Shown piece after piece: positions 51,453 to 59,579 of a stretch of DNA of 64,000 nucleotides. The DNA is taken from positions 62,001-126,000 of the forward strand of contig NZ_JACTOJ010000012.1 of assembly GCF_032335695.1 (NCBI RefSeq), in the 5' to 3' direction. The DNA comes from JACTOJ01 sp032335695 (GTDB taxonomy: Bacteria; Bacillota; Clostridia; Clostridiales; Clostridiaceae). Numbering within the stretch: position 1 is the stretch's first letter; every line of letters starts with the position of its first letter. Both the position numbers and the translations under genes were made by a program. The notes under the pieces were generated by a model, which made no database searches, was not told the DNA's origin, and worked only from the letters and a program-made list of their open reading frames with translations.

Positions 51453-51500
51453 GCTCTGTTTTAAAAGAATGTAAAAATCAACACTTATTTAAAACAGAGC
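51453..51500. repeat. Palindromic intergenic repeat, copy 3
   Basis: GCTCTGTTTTAAA (51453-51465) and its exact complement (51488-51500) bracket TGT-AAAAATCA-ACA, with the same 8-nt loop as copies 1 and 2. It begins 2 bp after the MarR stop and lies between the two genes of the operon. Confidence 0.8.
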
Positions 51501-51527
51501 TATAAATAAAAGAGAGGATTGAAATTT

Positions 51528-52364
51528 ATGAATAGCGATTTAAAACTCAAGAATGAAAATACCTATTTACTTTTCACAATCCCCATAGTTATACTTGTAG
51601 TAATTTGCAGCAGCATAGGAATCTGGCATGAAAGAATCTATTCCAAGGAGACCTTAGACTGGCTGTCTCAAACTGTAGGACAAGATATTTCCAATTTATT
51701 TTTTATATCCCCAATCCTTATAATTTCTGCTTTTTACTCTTCTAAAGGAAGCAAAGCTGCCAAAATTATATGGATTGGTACCATGCTTACTAACATTTAT
51801 TCCTATGTTATTTATTGCTTTGCATTACACTTTAATTTTTTATTCCATGTATACTGTTTAATACTTGGATTATCAATTTATGCAGTGATCTATTGTTTTA
51901 TTAAAAATAAAAATGTAGACTTCAAAGAATGGTTTTCAGAAGTCACTCCTACCAAATCAATGGGAATTGCACTATTTGTAATAGCCCTTCTGTTTGTTTT
52001 TTTATGGCTGTCAAATTCACTGCCTCAAGCTTTAAATAATACCGTGCCAGATAACATTAAGCAAGATGGTCTGCTCACTAATCCGATACATGTTTTAGAC
52101 CTATCTTTTTATCTTCCCCTGATGTTTATAGCTTCCTTTAAGGTACTAAAGAAAGAAGCTGAGGGCTACCTGTTGGCACCTATGATGATGGTTTTTGGAA
52201 TTTTAACCAATATAAATATTATCTGCTTAATGATAGTTTCCATGCAAAAGGAATCTATAAATAACCTGCCCCAAATCGTTATATTCTTCATCCTTGGAAT
52301 AGTCTGTATAACTTTTTTACTGAACTTTTTAAAAAATATTTCAAGGGAGCCGAATGATATCTAA
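51528..52364 (+). CDS. Multi-spanning membrane protein of unknown function
   Basis: A 278-residue protein with about eight membrane segments spread over its length and short loops. The start is ATG 51528, with an AGAGAGG box 10 nt upstream; a TTG at 51519 is in frame. It is the second gene of the MarR-led unit, separated from it by the palindromic repeat. The MarR regulator probably controls it. It does not resemble a known drug pump. Confidence 0.72.
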   Translation: MNSDLKLKNENTYLLFTIPIVILVVICSSIGIWHERIYSKETLDWLSQTVGQDISNLFFISPILIISAFYSSKGSKAAKIIWIGTMLTNIYSYVIYCFALHFNFLFHVYCLILGLSIYAVIYCFIKNKNVDFKEWFSEVTPTKSMGIALFVIALLFVFLWLSNSLPQALNNTVPDNIKQDGLLTNPIHVLDLSFYLPLMFIASFKVLKKEAEGYLLAPMMMVFGILTNINIICLMIVSMQKESINNLPQIVIFFILGIVCITFLLNFLKNISREPNDI

Positions 52365-52381
52365 AATAAAATATAAAAATA

Positions 52382-53209
52382 TTATTCTATAGCTAAATCA
52401 CACAGCACAGGAAAATGATCTGAGGGATATACTCCAGCTTCATTATCAGGAAGAATTCCGTAACGCATAGGCTTAACTTGTCCAATGTAAAAAACATGAT
52501 CTATAGCTCTAAATACCCTGTCATTTTCCTGCTGAAGGCTGGCTGCCTCCTTTATATAGGAATCCATCAAAAACTTATGATAAGTGAAAGGCAGCCCATA
52601 GCAGATTATATCCCTCTCCTTGTAAGCATCTTTAAATCCACAAGCTAAGAGCTCCTTATAAGCTGAGAAATCCTCTGCTGAATTAAAGTCTCCACATAAT
52701 ATTATTGGTTCATCACAGTTCTTAGCTGTTAACTCATCATATATTAAATTAGCACTGTTTTTATTTGCTTTTTTGCCCACATGATCGTAATGGGTATTGG
52801 CTACTAAAAAAGACTTTTTAGATAAATTATGCTTAAGCCTCTTCCACACTACAGTACGCGGCAATTTAGCATCCCAGCCTATGCTTCCCGCAATTTCAGG
52901 CGTTTCTGATAGCCAGAAATATCCCTCATTTTCTAGAGTGAATATATCTTTTTTATAGAATATTGGCACTTGCTCACCGGACCCTTTTCCATCATTGCGT
53001 CCCACTCCAAAGCAAGAATACTCCGTGAAGGCCTCTGCTAAATAAATCTTTTGGTGCTCAAGAGCTTCCTGTATGCAAAATATATCAGGATTATAATACT
53101 TTAATAATTTTACAATCTGCTCTCTTCTTCCCTCCCAGGAGTATGGAGCTTCTTTCTTCTTATCTACAAGTATATTAAAGGTCATTAATCGGATTGTTCT
53201 TTTCTTCAT
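52382..53209 (-). CDS. Endonuclease/exonuclease/phosphatase family protein
   Basis: A 275-residue EEP-fold metal-dependent phosphodiesterase. Ordered motifs: MTFNILVD (Asn ligand), DIFCIQEAL (Glu), THYDH (His), GDFNS (Asp-Asn) and SDHFPV (catalytic His). There is no signal peptide, so it is cytoplasmic. Members hydrolyse DNA, RNA or sphingomyelin; the substrate is not evident. It is convergent with the membrane protein gene. Confidence 0.87.
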   Translation of the reverse strand: MKKRTIRLMTFNILVDKKKEAPYSWEGRREQIVKLLKYYNPDIFCIQEALEHQKIYLAEAFTEYSCFGVGRNDGKGSGEQVPIFYKKDIFTLENEGYFWLSETPEIAGSIGWDAKLPRTVVWKRLKHNLSKKSFLVANTHYDHVGKKANKNSANLIYDELTAKNCDEPIILCGDFNSAEDFSAYKELLACGFKDAYKERDIICYGLPFTYHKFLMDSYIKEAASLQQENDRVFRAIDHVFYIGQVKPMRYGILPDNEAGVYPSDHFPVLCDLAIE

Positions 53210-53314
53210 GCTAAACTTCCTTTCCTACTTATTATTGGTGTATATAAGAACTGTTTAAATCTCATACTATAGCTATATTTTAAAAAGATGTTGCTATAGA
53301 AGGATGCGGTATCG

Positions 53315-54991
53315 ATGCATAAAAAAACAAAAAAAGTTTTATCTATTTTGTTAGCCTCTTTATTATCTATTTTACCTAAAAATACAATAAGTTCAAATCA
53401 AAAATCTTCTCTATCAATTAACACTGCTTCAATTAGTTCAAAGTCCATAAAATGTAATGCTGTTTTCCATATGAATACCTCTCACAGCTATCTAAAAAAC
53501 CCAGTTAAACCTGAATCATTATATATTATTCCTCTAGACCTGATAACACCTGGTGAGAGAACTATGGTAGCTGCTCTTCAAGGGCTAGTTAATCCAAAAT
53601 GCTCTTCTCAGATATATACGCTTACTAATTCACAACCTGACTATAAAATATGGCTGGAGAATCTAAAAAGTGATTACGGAGTTTCTTATAAAATACTTTC
53701 AGATCCTTGGCAGCTATTAAACATCTATAGAAACTATATAGGCGGATATATACTTTATAGCAATAAATCCCCAAAGGATCCTTCCATAAATAACGCCTGC
53801 TCCCTTGCAGCTTTAAATGATGCAATAGTTATCGATGCATCCATGGAGCAGAAAGTAAGGCATCAAGGCGTAACAAAAATTGTTGGAGACTGCAGAAATA
53901 CCGATGAAAACTGGGCTTATAACAATCTGTGGAATAAGGGATTAAATCTCTCTACAGTAATTCAGCTTTCCCCTGACAAAGACGCCCCTCTAAGAGATTA
54001 TGCCATAATGGCCAAATGCTTAGTGTTTTATGAAGATAGTGTTTATAAAACAGTCCTAAGAGACAAAATTTTTTCTTCCATGGAAGGTAACTCTATATGT
54101 TTAGGCTGGGGACCAGACGAATTTGTTAATGTAAGCACAGCATCAAAATACGGTGTAGGCGTTATCGCTGCAGATTGGTCTTATAATTTAACCTCCTTGA
54201 GTGCTTTTCCATCAATGCCTGCTACAAAAGAAGCCTCCCTACCAATTTACAACGAAAAAGATGTTCACTATGTTACTTTCTTAATGTCCGATGGAGATAA
54301 CCAACAGTGGTATCTTGGAAATAACTATAGCTCTTACAAATGGTTTGGCTATCCAAATAAAGCTAAGCTTAATTTAGGCTGGTCTATAAATCCATCTATA
54401 TTTTATTTAGCCCCCACAGTTTTTCACTTGTATTTTAATAGTTTAAGCAATGAAAATAACAACAATAACTTTGTTGTATCCCCTTCTGGAAACGGATATA
54501 TGTATCCTAGTAAGTTTGATAAAAATAAACTTAATTTATATATTGAAACATTAAACGATTATATGGGAAAAGTAGATGAAAAATATGCAGCTATAATAGA
54601 TGACTCTTCTTTCAATAATGTAGAGCTCTGGGATAAATTCACTAAAACCTCCAATATTGAAGGGTTATTTTATCTGGACTACCACAGGCAGGATAATTTT
54701 AAAGGAAAGATACTATGGTCAAATAACAAGCCCATAGTATCTTGCAGGGAGCTTCTTTGGCGTTCTCTTGAAAATGAAAAAGAATTAGTTGAAAAAATTA
54801 CTGCTAGAGCAAATTCCGGAAAAACAGATGCAAGTACCTGGGAAGCTTACACTTTTGTGTATGTCCACGTTTGGACTAAAACCTCTAATGATGTAGAAAA
54901 GGTTGTAAACACCTTATCACAAAATGCTAATATAAAAATAGTTACTCCTGATACATTTATGGAGCTAATAAAAAAGAATGTTGCGCATTAA
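53315..54991 (+). CDS. Secreted GxGYxYP domain protein (putative glycoside hydrolase)
   Basis: A 558-residue protein with an N-terminal signal peptide (positively charged MHKKTKK, then a hydrophobic LSILLASLLSIL). The large domain carries the namesake motif as GNGYMYPSKF (residues about 391-400), with a preceding MSDGDNQQWY. The family is a putative carbohydrate-active enzyme of GH type. A further secreted small protein gene follows at 55166. The ribosome binding site is AGAAGGATG. Confidence 0.85.
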   Translation: MHKKTKKVLSILLASLLSILPKNTISSNQKSSLSINTASISSKSIKCNAVFHMNTSHSYLKNPVKPESLYIIPLDLITPGERTMVAALQGLVNPKCSSQIYTLTNSQPDYKIWLENLKSDYGVSYKILSDPWQLLNIYRNYIGGYILYSNKSPKDPSINNACSLAALNDAIVIDASMEQKVRHQGVTKIVGDCRNTDENWAYNNLWNKGLNLSTVIQLSPDKDAPLRDYAIMAKCLVFYEDSVYKTVLRDKIFSSMEGNSICLGWGPDEFVNVSTASKYGVGVIAADWSYNLTSLSAFPSMPATKEASLPIYNEKDVHYVTFLMSDGDNQQWYLGNNYSSYKWFGYPNKAKLNLGWSINPSIFYLAPTVFHLYFNSLSNENNNNNFVVSPSGNGYMYPSKFDKNKLNLYIETLNDYMGKVDEKYAAIIDDSSFNNVELWDKFTKTSNIEGLFYLDYHRQDNFKGKILWSNNKPIVSCRELLWRSLENEKELVEKITARANSGKTDASTWEAYTFVYVHVWTKTSNDVEKVVNTLSQNANIKIVTPDTFMELIKKNVAH

Positions 54992-55165
54992 CACAAACTA
55001 CTTTACAATTATAATCAATTTATTATACAATAATATCACTTAATTCCATAATTAGGAATATATTTTTGCATAATGCTTTCTTGGAAAGCTGTATTCTATA
55101 GTATCTAAATACCACTTCTTTAAATAACATAAATCATTCTATTTCTATTGTTATGGAGGGTTCAT

Positions 55166-55480
55166 ATGAAAAAGAAATCAGTATTAATTTGTGTCATTGC
55201 TGTGGTCTCTATAGTTGGAATTTCCTTGGGTTTCTTTTTCTTCAATAAACAAAATAGCATAAAAAATTATCAAAAGATAGCTTGGAAAGCATTAGACGAA
55301 AAATCCAAAGCTGAAATTATAGGAACTATGCATGATGGAGAAGTAAAAAATGAAACTATCAATGGTCAGCATAAGATTTACATTTCCTACCACGCAAAGG
55401 ATGAAGGAACTTTAGGACCTATAACTGTAATCATAAATCCAGATACTAAGAAATCAGAGGGAATCAGTGTACGAAAATAG
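55166..55480 (+). CDS. Small membrane-anchored secreted protein
   Basis: A 104-residue protein with one N-terminal membrane anchor (MKKKSVLICVIAVVSIVGISLGFFFF) and a soluble outer part of about 75 residues. GGAGGG precedes ATG 55166; the frame opens at 55148. The outer domain reads as a small beta structure (HKIYISYHAKDEGTLGPITVIIN). It lies 174 bp after the GxGYxYP gene. Function unknown. Confidence 0.68.
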   Translation: MKKKSVLICVIAVVSIVGISLGFFFFNKQNSIKNYQKIAWKALDEKSKAEIIGTMHDGEVKNETINGQHKIYISYHAKDEGTLGPITVIINPDTKKSEGISVRK

Positions 55481-55631
55481 AAGGATTTTTAGGTGTTACA
55501 TTTTGTATGAACAAACATTTGTTATGAAATATAATCTGTCAGAGGATTCCCTGCACTGTATCAATGTTAACTTATTAACTTATCTAGCTATCTGCTTCCA
55601 ATAAATCCCCCTATATGTCTATTCATAATTA

Positions 55632-55640
55632 TGGTACAAT
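55632..55640 (+). promoter_or_regulatory. Extended -10 promoter of a small-peptide gene
   Basis: TGGTACAAT matches a TGN-extended -10 element; no convincing -35 is visible. It lies about 110 nt upstream of ATG 55752. Confidence 0.5.
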
Positions 55641-55660
55641 ATCCAAGTAAAATATGATAA

Positions 55661-55740
55661 CCGCAGATGGATGGCTGCGGGGGTTTTGAACTTTTTATCC
55701 TCCTGGGATATTGGTGAGTTAATTCACTATAGCTAGGGGG
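55661..55740 (+). promoter_or_regulatory. Structured 5' UTR with sequestered ribosome binding site
   Basis: CCGCAG (55661-55666) pairs with CTGCGG (55675-55680). CCTCCT (55699-55704) can pair with AGGGGG (55735-55740), the core of the Shine-Dalgarno sequence of the gene at 55752, closing a loop that holds a further GTGA...TCAC stem. Such an anti-Shine-Dalgarno arm usually represses translation until opened. Confidence 0.55.
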
Positions 55741-55751
55741 TGGTATTGGAT

Positions 55752-55913
55752 ATGCTAGATTTGATTGTAAAAAGTTTTGCAACTATTTATATTATTAGAA
55801 TAGTTCTAAAGTATGATCTCTTTATTTCTAAGTTGATTATCAAGATAAATTTTCTTGGAATTCACATAGAAGTTAACAGCAAAGAGAAAAAGCACCCATC
55901 CTGCAAAGAGTAG
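55752..55913 (+). CDS. 53-residue basic hydrophobic peptide
   Basis: A compact gene with a GGGGGTGG box 8 nt before the ATG. The product begins MLDLIVKSFATIYIIRIV, has two hydrophobic amphipathic stretches (about residues 4-19 and 23-38) and ends in the polar, basic NSKEKKHPSCKE. It stands alone between an extended -10 promoter, a folded 5' UTR and a terminator. Size, charge and sequestered ribosome binding site recall type I toxin genes or regulated membrane peptides, but no antisense RNA or known family was identified. Missed by ordinary length cutoffs. Confidence 0.55.
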   Translation: MLDLIVKSFATIYIIRIVLKYDLFISKLIIKINFLGIHIEVNSKEKKHPSCKE

Positions 55914-55983
55914 TGCTTTAAGCTCTTAAATTCATATATTCTATTTTATCCAATAGCCCTAAAACAAAATAAATGTTCTAAGG

Positions 55984-56015
55984 ATGCTTAGTGCTACCAA
56001 CACTAAGTATTTCTT
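55984..56015 (+). terminator. Terminator of the small-peptide transcript
   Basis: ATGCTTAGTG (55984-55993) pairs with CACTAAGTAT (56001-56010) over 10 bp including one G-U, followed by TTCTTATTT. Confidence 0.65.
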
Positions 56016-56090
56016 ATTTATATTATACCAAACTTTTTAAAAAATAAACATGATAATTTTTACTTCTTACCCAAGCTAAAAATTATATAT

Positions 56091-57320
56091 TTAACTCTCA
56101 ATCTTCTCTTTACCCATATCTTCTTCAATATAGGATAAACTTTTCCCCTTGTATATGCTCATTATCAAACCTATAGCTATCATCTGAATCACAAGCTTTG
56201 AACTTCCATAGCTTATAAAGGGTAAGGTTATTCCTACGATAGGTGCAAGACCTGCTGTCATAAGCACGTACCAAATAAATTCTATAGTAAAAATACACAT
56301 AAAGCTTTGAATTATAAGTTTTCCGTAGCTATCCTTCACCGCCTTTGAGGCTAAAAACATCCTGCCTATAAAGCTTAATATTAAAGCTATAACTATTATT
56401 CCAGCGATTAATCCAAAAGTATATATTATATACGTAAATATAAAGTCACTTTCTAAAGATGGAACAGCTGCTTTAGGAAAAGTGAAGCCATTTCCAAAGA
56501 GTCCAGCCTGTTTTAATAATGTTCTAAGCTGATTGTACATATACCCATCACTTTTGATATTCATAAACGAAGCAAGTCTATTTATAAAATAATTAGTATT
56601 GGAGTTAGTCACCCATAAAATACCCAGAAAAGCAAGCCCTAAAATAATCACCATGAAGTAAGGCTTAAACTTTAAAATAATCATAAGCATAAAAAACATA
56701 GCAAAATAAATTAATGCTCCCATAGTCACTGAAAGACTTATATAGAGCCATGTAGGAACAAATAACGCTGCCAATATTATAATGCGTCCCTTTACTCCTT
56801 TTCCCTTAAATTCATCTAATAGCTTTGGCAAAGAAATGCCGAATAAAAATAAACTTATTTCTCCCATATCAATAGAAAATGGTCCTATATATAACCAATT
56901 TCTAACTCCGTGCATTGGCAGCGCTATAAATAATTGAAGAAATAATATGAATGTTGTACCTACAAAAATTTTTATAGCGTACTTCTCTAGGATCTTATAA
57001 TCAAAGAAATATAATGCTGCTAAGAAAGCATAGCTAAGTAAAGTAAAAACTGCAGTTTTAATTAAGTATCCTTCATCTAAAGAAGTATTTACACCACTTA
57101 CTACAATGGAAATCATAGCAATTAATCCAATAAAGGTAAACAAAATAGTGATTATAAGTATGCTCCACTCTGGTGCTGCCTTATGAGTTTTATTCAGCTC
57201 TCTTCCTATTATATCTGCTTCTCCCATTTCTGAAATTGCTCTAGAGTACGCCTCTTCCTCGGTCATATTTTGATATGTAAGTTCGTCGGTCTTCTCCTCT
57301 ATATGGTTTAACAATTCCAT
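56091..57320 (-). CDS. FtsW/RodA/SpoVE-family membrane protein with truncated permease-prefix domain
   Basis: A 409-residue SEDS-fold protein as it stands, starting at ATG 57320. Residues 1-45 are the end of a permease-prefix domain (LLNHIEEKTDELTYQNMTEEEAYSRAISEMGEADIIGRELNKTH), followed by about ten membrane spans with GVRNWLYIGPFSIDMGEISLF and GITLPFISYGSSKL, typical of FtsW/RodA/SpoVE. The family polymerises glycan strands. The true N-terminus lies upstream but is cut by a TAA (see 57327-57401). Reinitiation at this ATG has only a poorly spaced AAGG. It may be a partly functional or dying gene. Confidence 0.8.
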   Translation of the reverse strand: MELLNHIEEKTDELTYQNMTEEEAYSRAISEMGEADIIGRELNKTHKAAPEWSILIITILFTFIGLIAMISIVVSGVNTSLDEGYLIKTAVFTLLSYAFLAALYFFDYKILEKYAIKIFVGTTFILFLQLFIALPMHGVRNWLYIGPFSIDMGEISLFLFGISLPKLLDEFKGKGVKGRIIILAALFVPTWLYISLSVTMGALIYFAMFFMLMIILKFKPYFMVIILGLAFLGILWVTNSNTNYFINRLASFMNIKSDGYMYNQLRTLLKQAGLFGNGFTFPKAAVPSLESDFIFTYIIYTFGLIAGIIVIALILSFIGRMFLASKAVKDSYGKLIIQSFMCIFTIEFIWYVLMTAGLAPIVGITLPFISYGSSKLVIQMIAIGLIMSIYKGKSLSYIEEDMGKEKIES

Positions 57321-57326
57321 CCTTAT

Positions 57327-57401
57327 TTATTTGTGCGCTTTTTTATATTTTATATGGCTGCAAACTTCCTGCATGTACTGCTCAACTTTAGAATTAATCA
57401 C
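57327..57401 (-). pseudogene. N-terminal fragment of the FtsW-like gene, ending in a nonsense codon
   Basis: GTG 57401 overlaps the PadR stop codon as GTGA. The frame reads INSKVEQYMQEVCSHIKYKKAHK and then TAA (57327-57329), where the permease-prefix domain has an acidic or Gln residue before IRMELLNHIEEK. The fragment and the 409-residue ORF share one frame, so a single substitution separates them. Confidence 0.72.
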
Positions 57402-57739
57402 CCTTGAACACATCCTTCCCATATAACCTTATCTACAGCAGTTCTAAAGGCTTTCCATTCCTCCTGCTTCTCTTTTAAAATCTCTTTTCCACCCTTTGTA
57501 ATTTTGTAATATTTTCTCTTCCTGCTGCCTTCAGCCTCCAGCCAGTAACACTCCACAAACCTCTCTTCCTCTAAGGAATGAAGTATTGGATACAGCGTCC
57601 CCTCTTTAAATTTAAATATTCCCTCAGACTTCAGCTCAATCTCTTTTATCATCTCATAACCATACATATCTTTTCTGTCCAAAAGAGTAAGTATCAATAT
57701 AACCGTGCTTCCTTTTAGTAGTTCCTTGTTTATTGCCAT
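57398..57739 (-). CDS. PadR-family transcriptional regulator
   Basis: A 113-residue PadR regulator: winged HTH with LLKGSTVILILTLLDRKDMYGYEMIKEI, KFKEGTLYPILHSLEEERFVECYW and RKRKYYKITKGG. AGGAGAGGTG precedes ATG 57739; the frame opens at 57778. It overlaps the FtsW-like gene by four bases, the common pairing of PadR regulators with permease-prefix membrane proteins. It is likely autoregulated through the repeat at 57759-57792. Confidence 0.9.
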   Translation of the reverse strand: MAINKELLKGSTVILILTLLDRKDMYGYEMIKEIELKSEGIFKFKEGTLYPILHSLEEERFVECYWLEAEGSRKRKYYKITKGGKEILKEKQEEWKAFRTAVDKVIWEGCVQG

Positions 57740-57758
57740 AAATTCACCTCTCCTTATA

Positions 57759-57792
57759 TACCTAGATTTACGATACATAGTATATCTAGGTA
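57759..57792. promoter_or_regulatory. PadR operator candidate
   Basis: TACCTAGAT (57759-57767) and ATCTAGGTA (57784-57792) are perfect 9-bp inverted arms separated by 16 bp, just upstream of the PadR start. A minus-strand TATACT lies between the arms as a possible -10. Confidence 0.6.
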
Positions 57793-57894
57793 CAGTATAA
57801 CTTGAAGTTTTGTTAAATGCAACATAATATTGGTATAAATGTTATAATAATTTATATGCTTTAAAAATATTATCTCAGAGTTGGGAGGCATAAT

Positions 57895-58383
57895 ATGGAA
57901 AATACATTCACCGTAGTAAGAGGAAATGTTGATGCTGTGATTAGCATTTTAAAAGAAGTTTCAAGCTGGGGTCCTTCTGTGGGACTCAATCTTTGGAAAG
58001 AGGAATATCTAACAAAGGATAAATTAATGGCTAATGCCACTTATGAAGACTTTTGTGTTGGACAAGTAGATGGTGATAATGCCTGCTGCATGATTCTGCA
58101 GTGGAAGGATGATTTATTTTGGCCAAAAGCAAAGGAAAATGAAGCAGGCTATGTTCATAAGCTTTGTGTTAGAAGACCCTATGCTGGCAATAGCTTATCC
58201 AAAAAACTTATTGACTATGCTATAGAAGAGTGTAAGAAAAAAAACGTGCACTATCTAAGGTTAGACACTGGCCTAGCAAATACTAAGCTGTGCGCCCTTT
58301 ATAGAAGCTATGGCTTTGAAATAGTGGATAAAATAGTACTAGAAGATAGAGGTGCTTTCGCTCTATTTGAAATGAAAATATAG
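57895..58383 (+). CDS. GNAT-family N-acetyltransferase
   Basis: A 162-residue GNAT. YVHKLCVRRPYAGNSLSKKLIDYA carries the acetyl-CoA loop in a variant form (RRPYAGNS), and LDTGLANTKLCALYRSYGFEIV forms the following strand and helix. GGGAGG precedes the ATG. The acceptor is unknown. It is followed by an AraC-type regulator in the same orientation. Confidence 0.83.
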   Translation: MENTFTVVRGNVDAVISILKEVSSWGPSVGLNLWKEEYLTKDKLMANATYEDFCVGQVDGDNACCMILQWKDDLFWPKAKENEAGYVHKLCVRRPYAGNSLSKKLIDYAIEECKKKNVHYLRLDTGLANTKLCALYRSYGFEIVDKIVLEDRGAFALFEMKI

Positions 58384-58461
58384 ATAAGTTCTTCTTTGCA
58401 ATTCATATCAAAATTATTCAGTTATTATTTGATATATTTGATTTGAAGGGAGTGAAAACAG

Positions 58462-59379
58462 ATGTATGAATGGAATGAGATTGTTCAAAGGATAGTTGAC
58501 CTGATAGATGATAACATTGAAAATTCTTTAACCCTTATAGAAATATCAGAAAAGATTGGTTACTCACCCTTTTATTGCTCGAGGCAGTTCCATGAAAAAA
58601 CTGAGATGACCATTAAGGAGTATACCGCTGGAAGAAAATTATGTTTTGCAGCCATTGATCTTAGAGATACCTCTCAGCGTATTTTAGACATTGCTCTTAA
58701 ATATAATTTTTCATCGCAGGAAGCCTTTTCTAGAGCCTTTAAAGAAAAATTCCATGTTACGCCGGCAGTCTATCGCCAATTTCCTAGACCTATTCCATTG
58801 CCTATTCGTAAAGAAGTTTTTTCACCCTACCATTATATTGTAAAGGAGAATTTATATATGGAAAGCAATAATTTATATCAAGCTCAGATAAAATTCGAAA
58901 CACTGCCAGCCCATAAATTTATTGGAATTCGTTCCATTAATGCTGAAGGCTATTGGGATATTTGGTCTTGCACCAACGCTGATTGCGATTATGTAACTGG
59001 CATTAACGAAAGCATGCTGCCTTTAGCCATAAATAATCAAGCAAATCTAGGGGGCTGGTTTTATAAAAATGGTAAAAAAGGCTATCTCTACGGTATGCTG
59101 ATGCCCCAGAATTACTCAGGAGAAATTCCCGAAGGCATGGAATGTATTGATATACTCGAATCTGAATATCTGGTATTTTATCATCCACCTTTTGATTACA
59201 TGAGAGATAATGGAAAGGTCATGGGTATTGTAGAAAGCTTGGCTTGGAATTTTGATCCTGCTCCCTTAGGCTATGAATGGAATGAGGTTTGCTGCCAGGA
59301 TTATCAGAGACATTATCCAGAGGTACTTGGATATGCCATTTTGAGACCTGTTAAAAAAATTAGTGCTACTGCAAAATAA
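58462..59379 (+). CDS. AraC-family regulator with C-terminal GyrI-like ligand domain
   Basis: A 305-residue regulator: an N-terminal AraC double HTH (residues about 8-108: LTLIEISEKIGYSPFYCSRQFHEKT, ILDIALKYNFSSQEAFSRAFKEKFHVTPAVYR) and a C-terminal SOUL/GyrI-like domain (LPAHKFIGIRSINAEGYW, YLVFYHPPFDYM). This order is typical of Rob/SoxS-like regulators with small-molecule sensing. Targets are unknown. AAGGGAG precedes the ATG. Confidence 0.88.
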   Translation: MYEWNEIVQRIVDLIDDNIENSLTLIEISEKIGYSPFYCSRQFHEKTEMTIKEYTAGRKLCFAAIDLRDTSQRILDIALKYNFSSQEAFSRAFKEKFHVTPAVYRQFPRPIPLPIRKEVFSPYHYIVKENLYMESNNLYQAQIKFETLPAHKFIGIRSINAEGYWDIWSCTNADCDYVTGINESMLPLAINNQANLGGWFYKNGKKGYLYGMLMPQNYSGEIPEGMECIDILESEYLVFYHPPFDYMRDNGKVMGIVESLAWNFDPAPLGYEWNEVCCQDYQRHYPEVLGYAILRPVKKISATAK

Positions 59380-59420
59380 ACCTTTAGTGATAGAGTAAGA
59401 GGATAATAGTATTACTCCTC

Positions 59421-59579
59421 TTATCTCTCATCAGTGATAATATGCTCCACATGATTTGGCAGGTTAGTTAGCTTCTCAGAAAAAAAGCTAGGAAATGTCT
59501 TGTATCTTGATAGCTCTTTTATTGGAAGCCAATGCATATATTCCTTAAAACCACCTGAGAAGCTATCTATCAATTTCAT
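59421..59579 (-). pseudogene. 3' remnant of a Nudix hydrolase gene
   Basis: A 52-codon frame encoding FKEYMHWLPIKELSRYKTFPSFFSEKL and ending VEHIITDER, which resembles the last part of Nudix hydrolases (W-x-P-I-x-x-L...YPxFF...VEHI-T). The Nudix box and all upstream parts are absent. Its beginning overlaps the last 17 bp of the adjacent GNAT gene, so a deletion appears to have joined the two. Confidence 0.5.
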
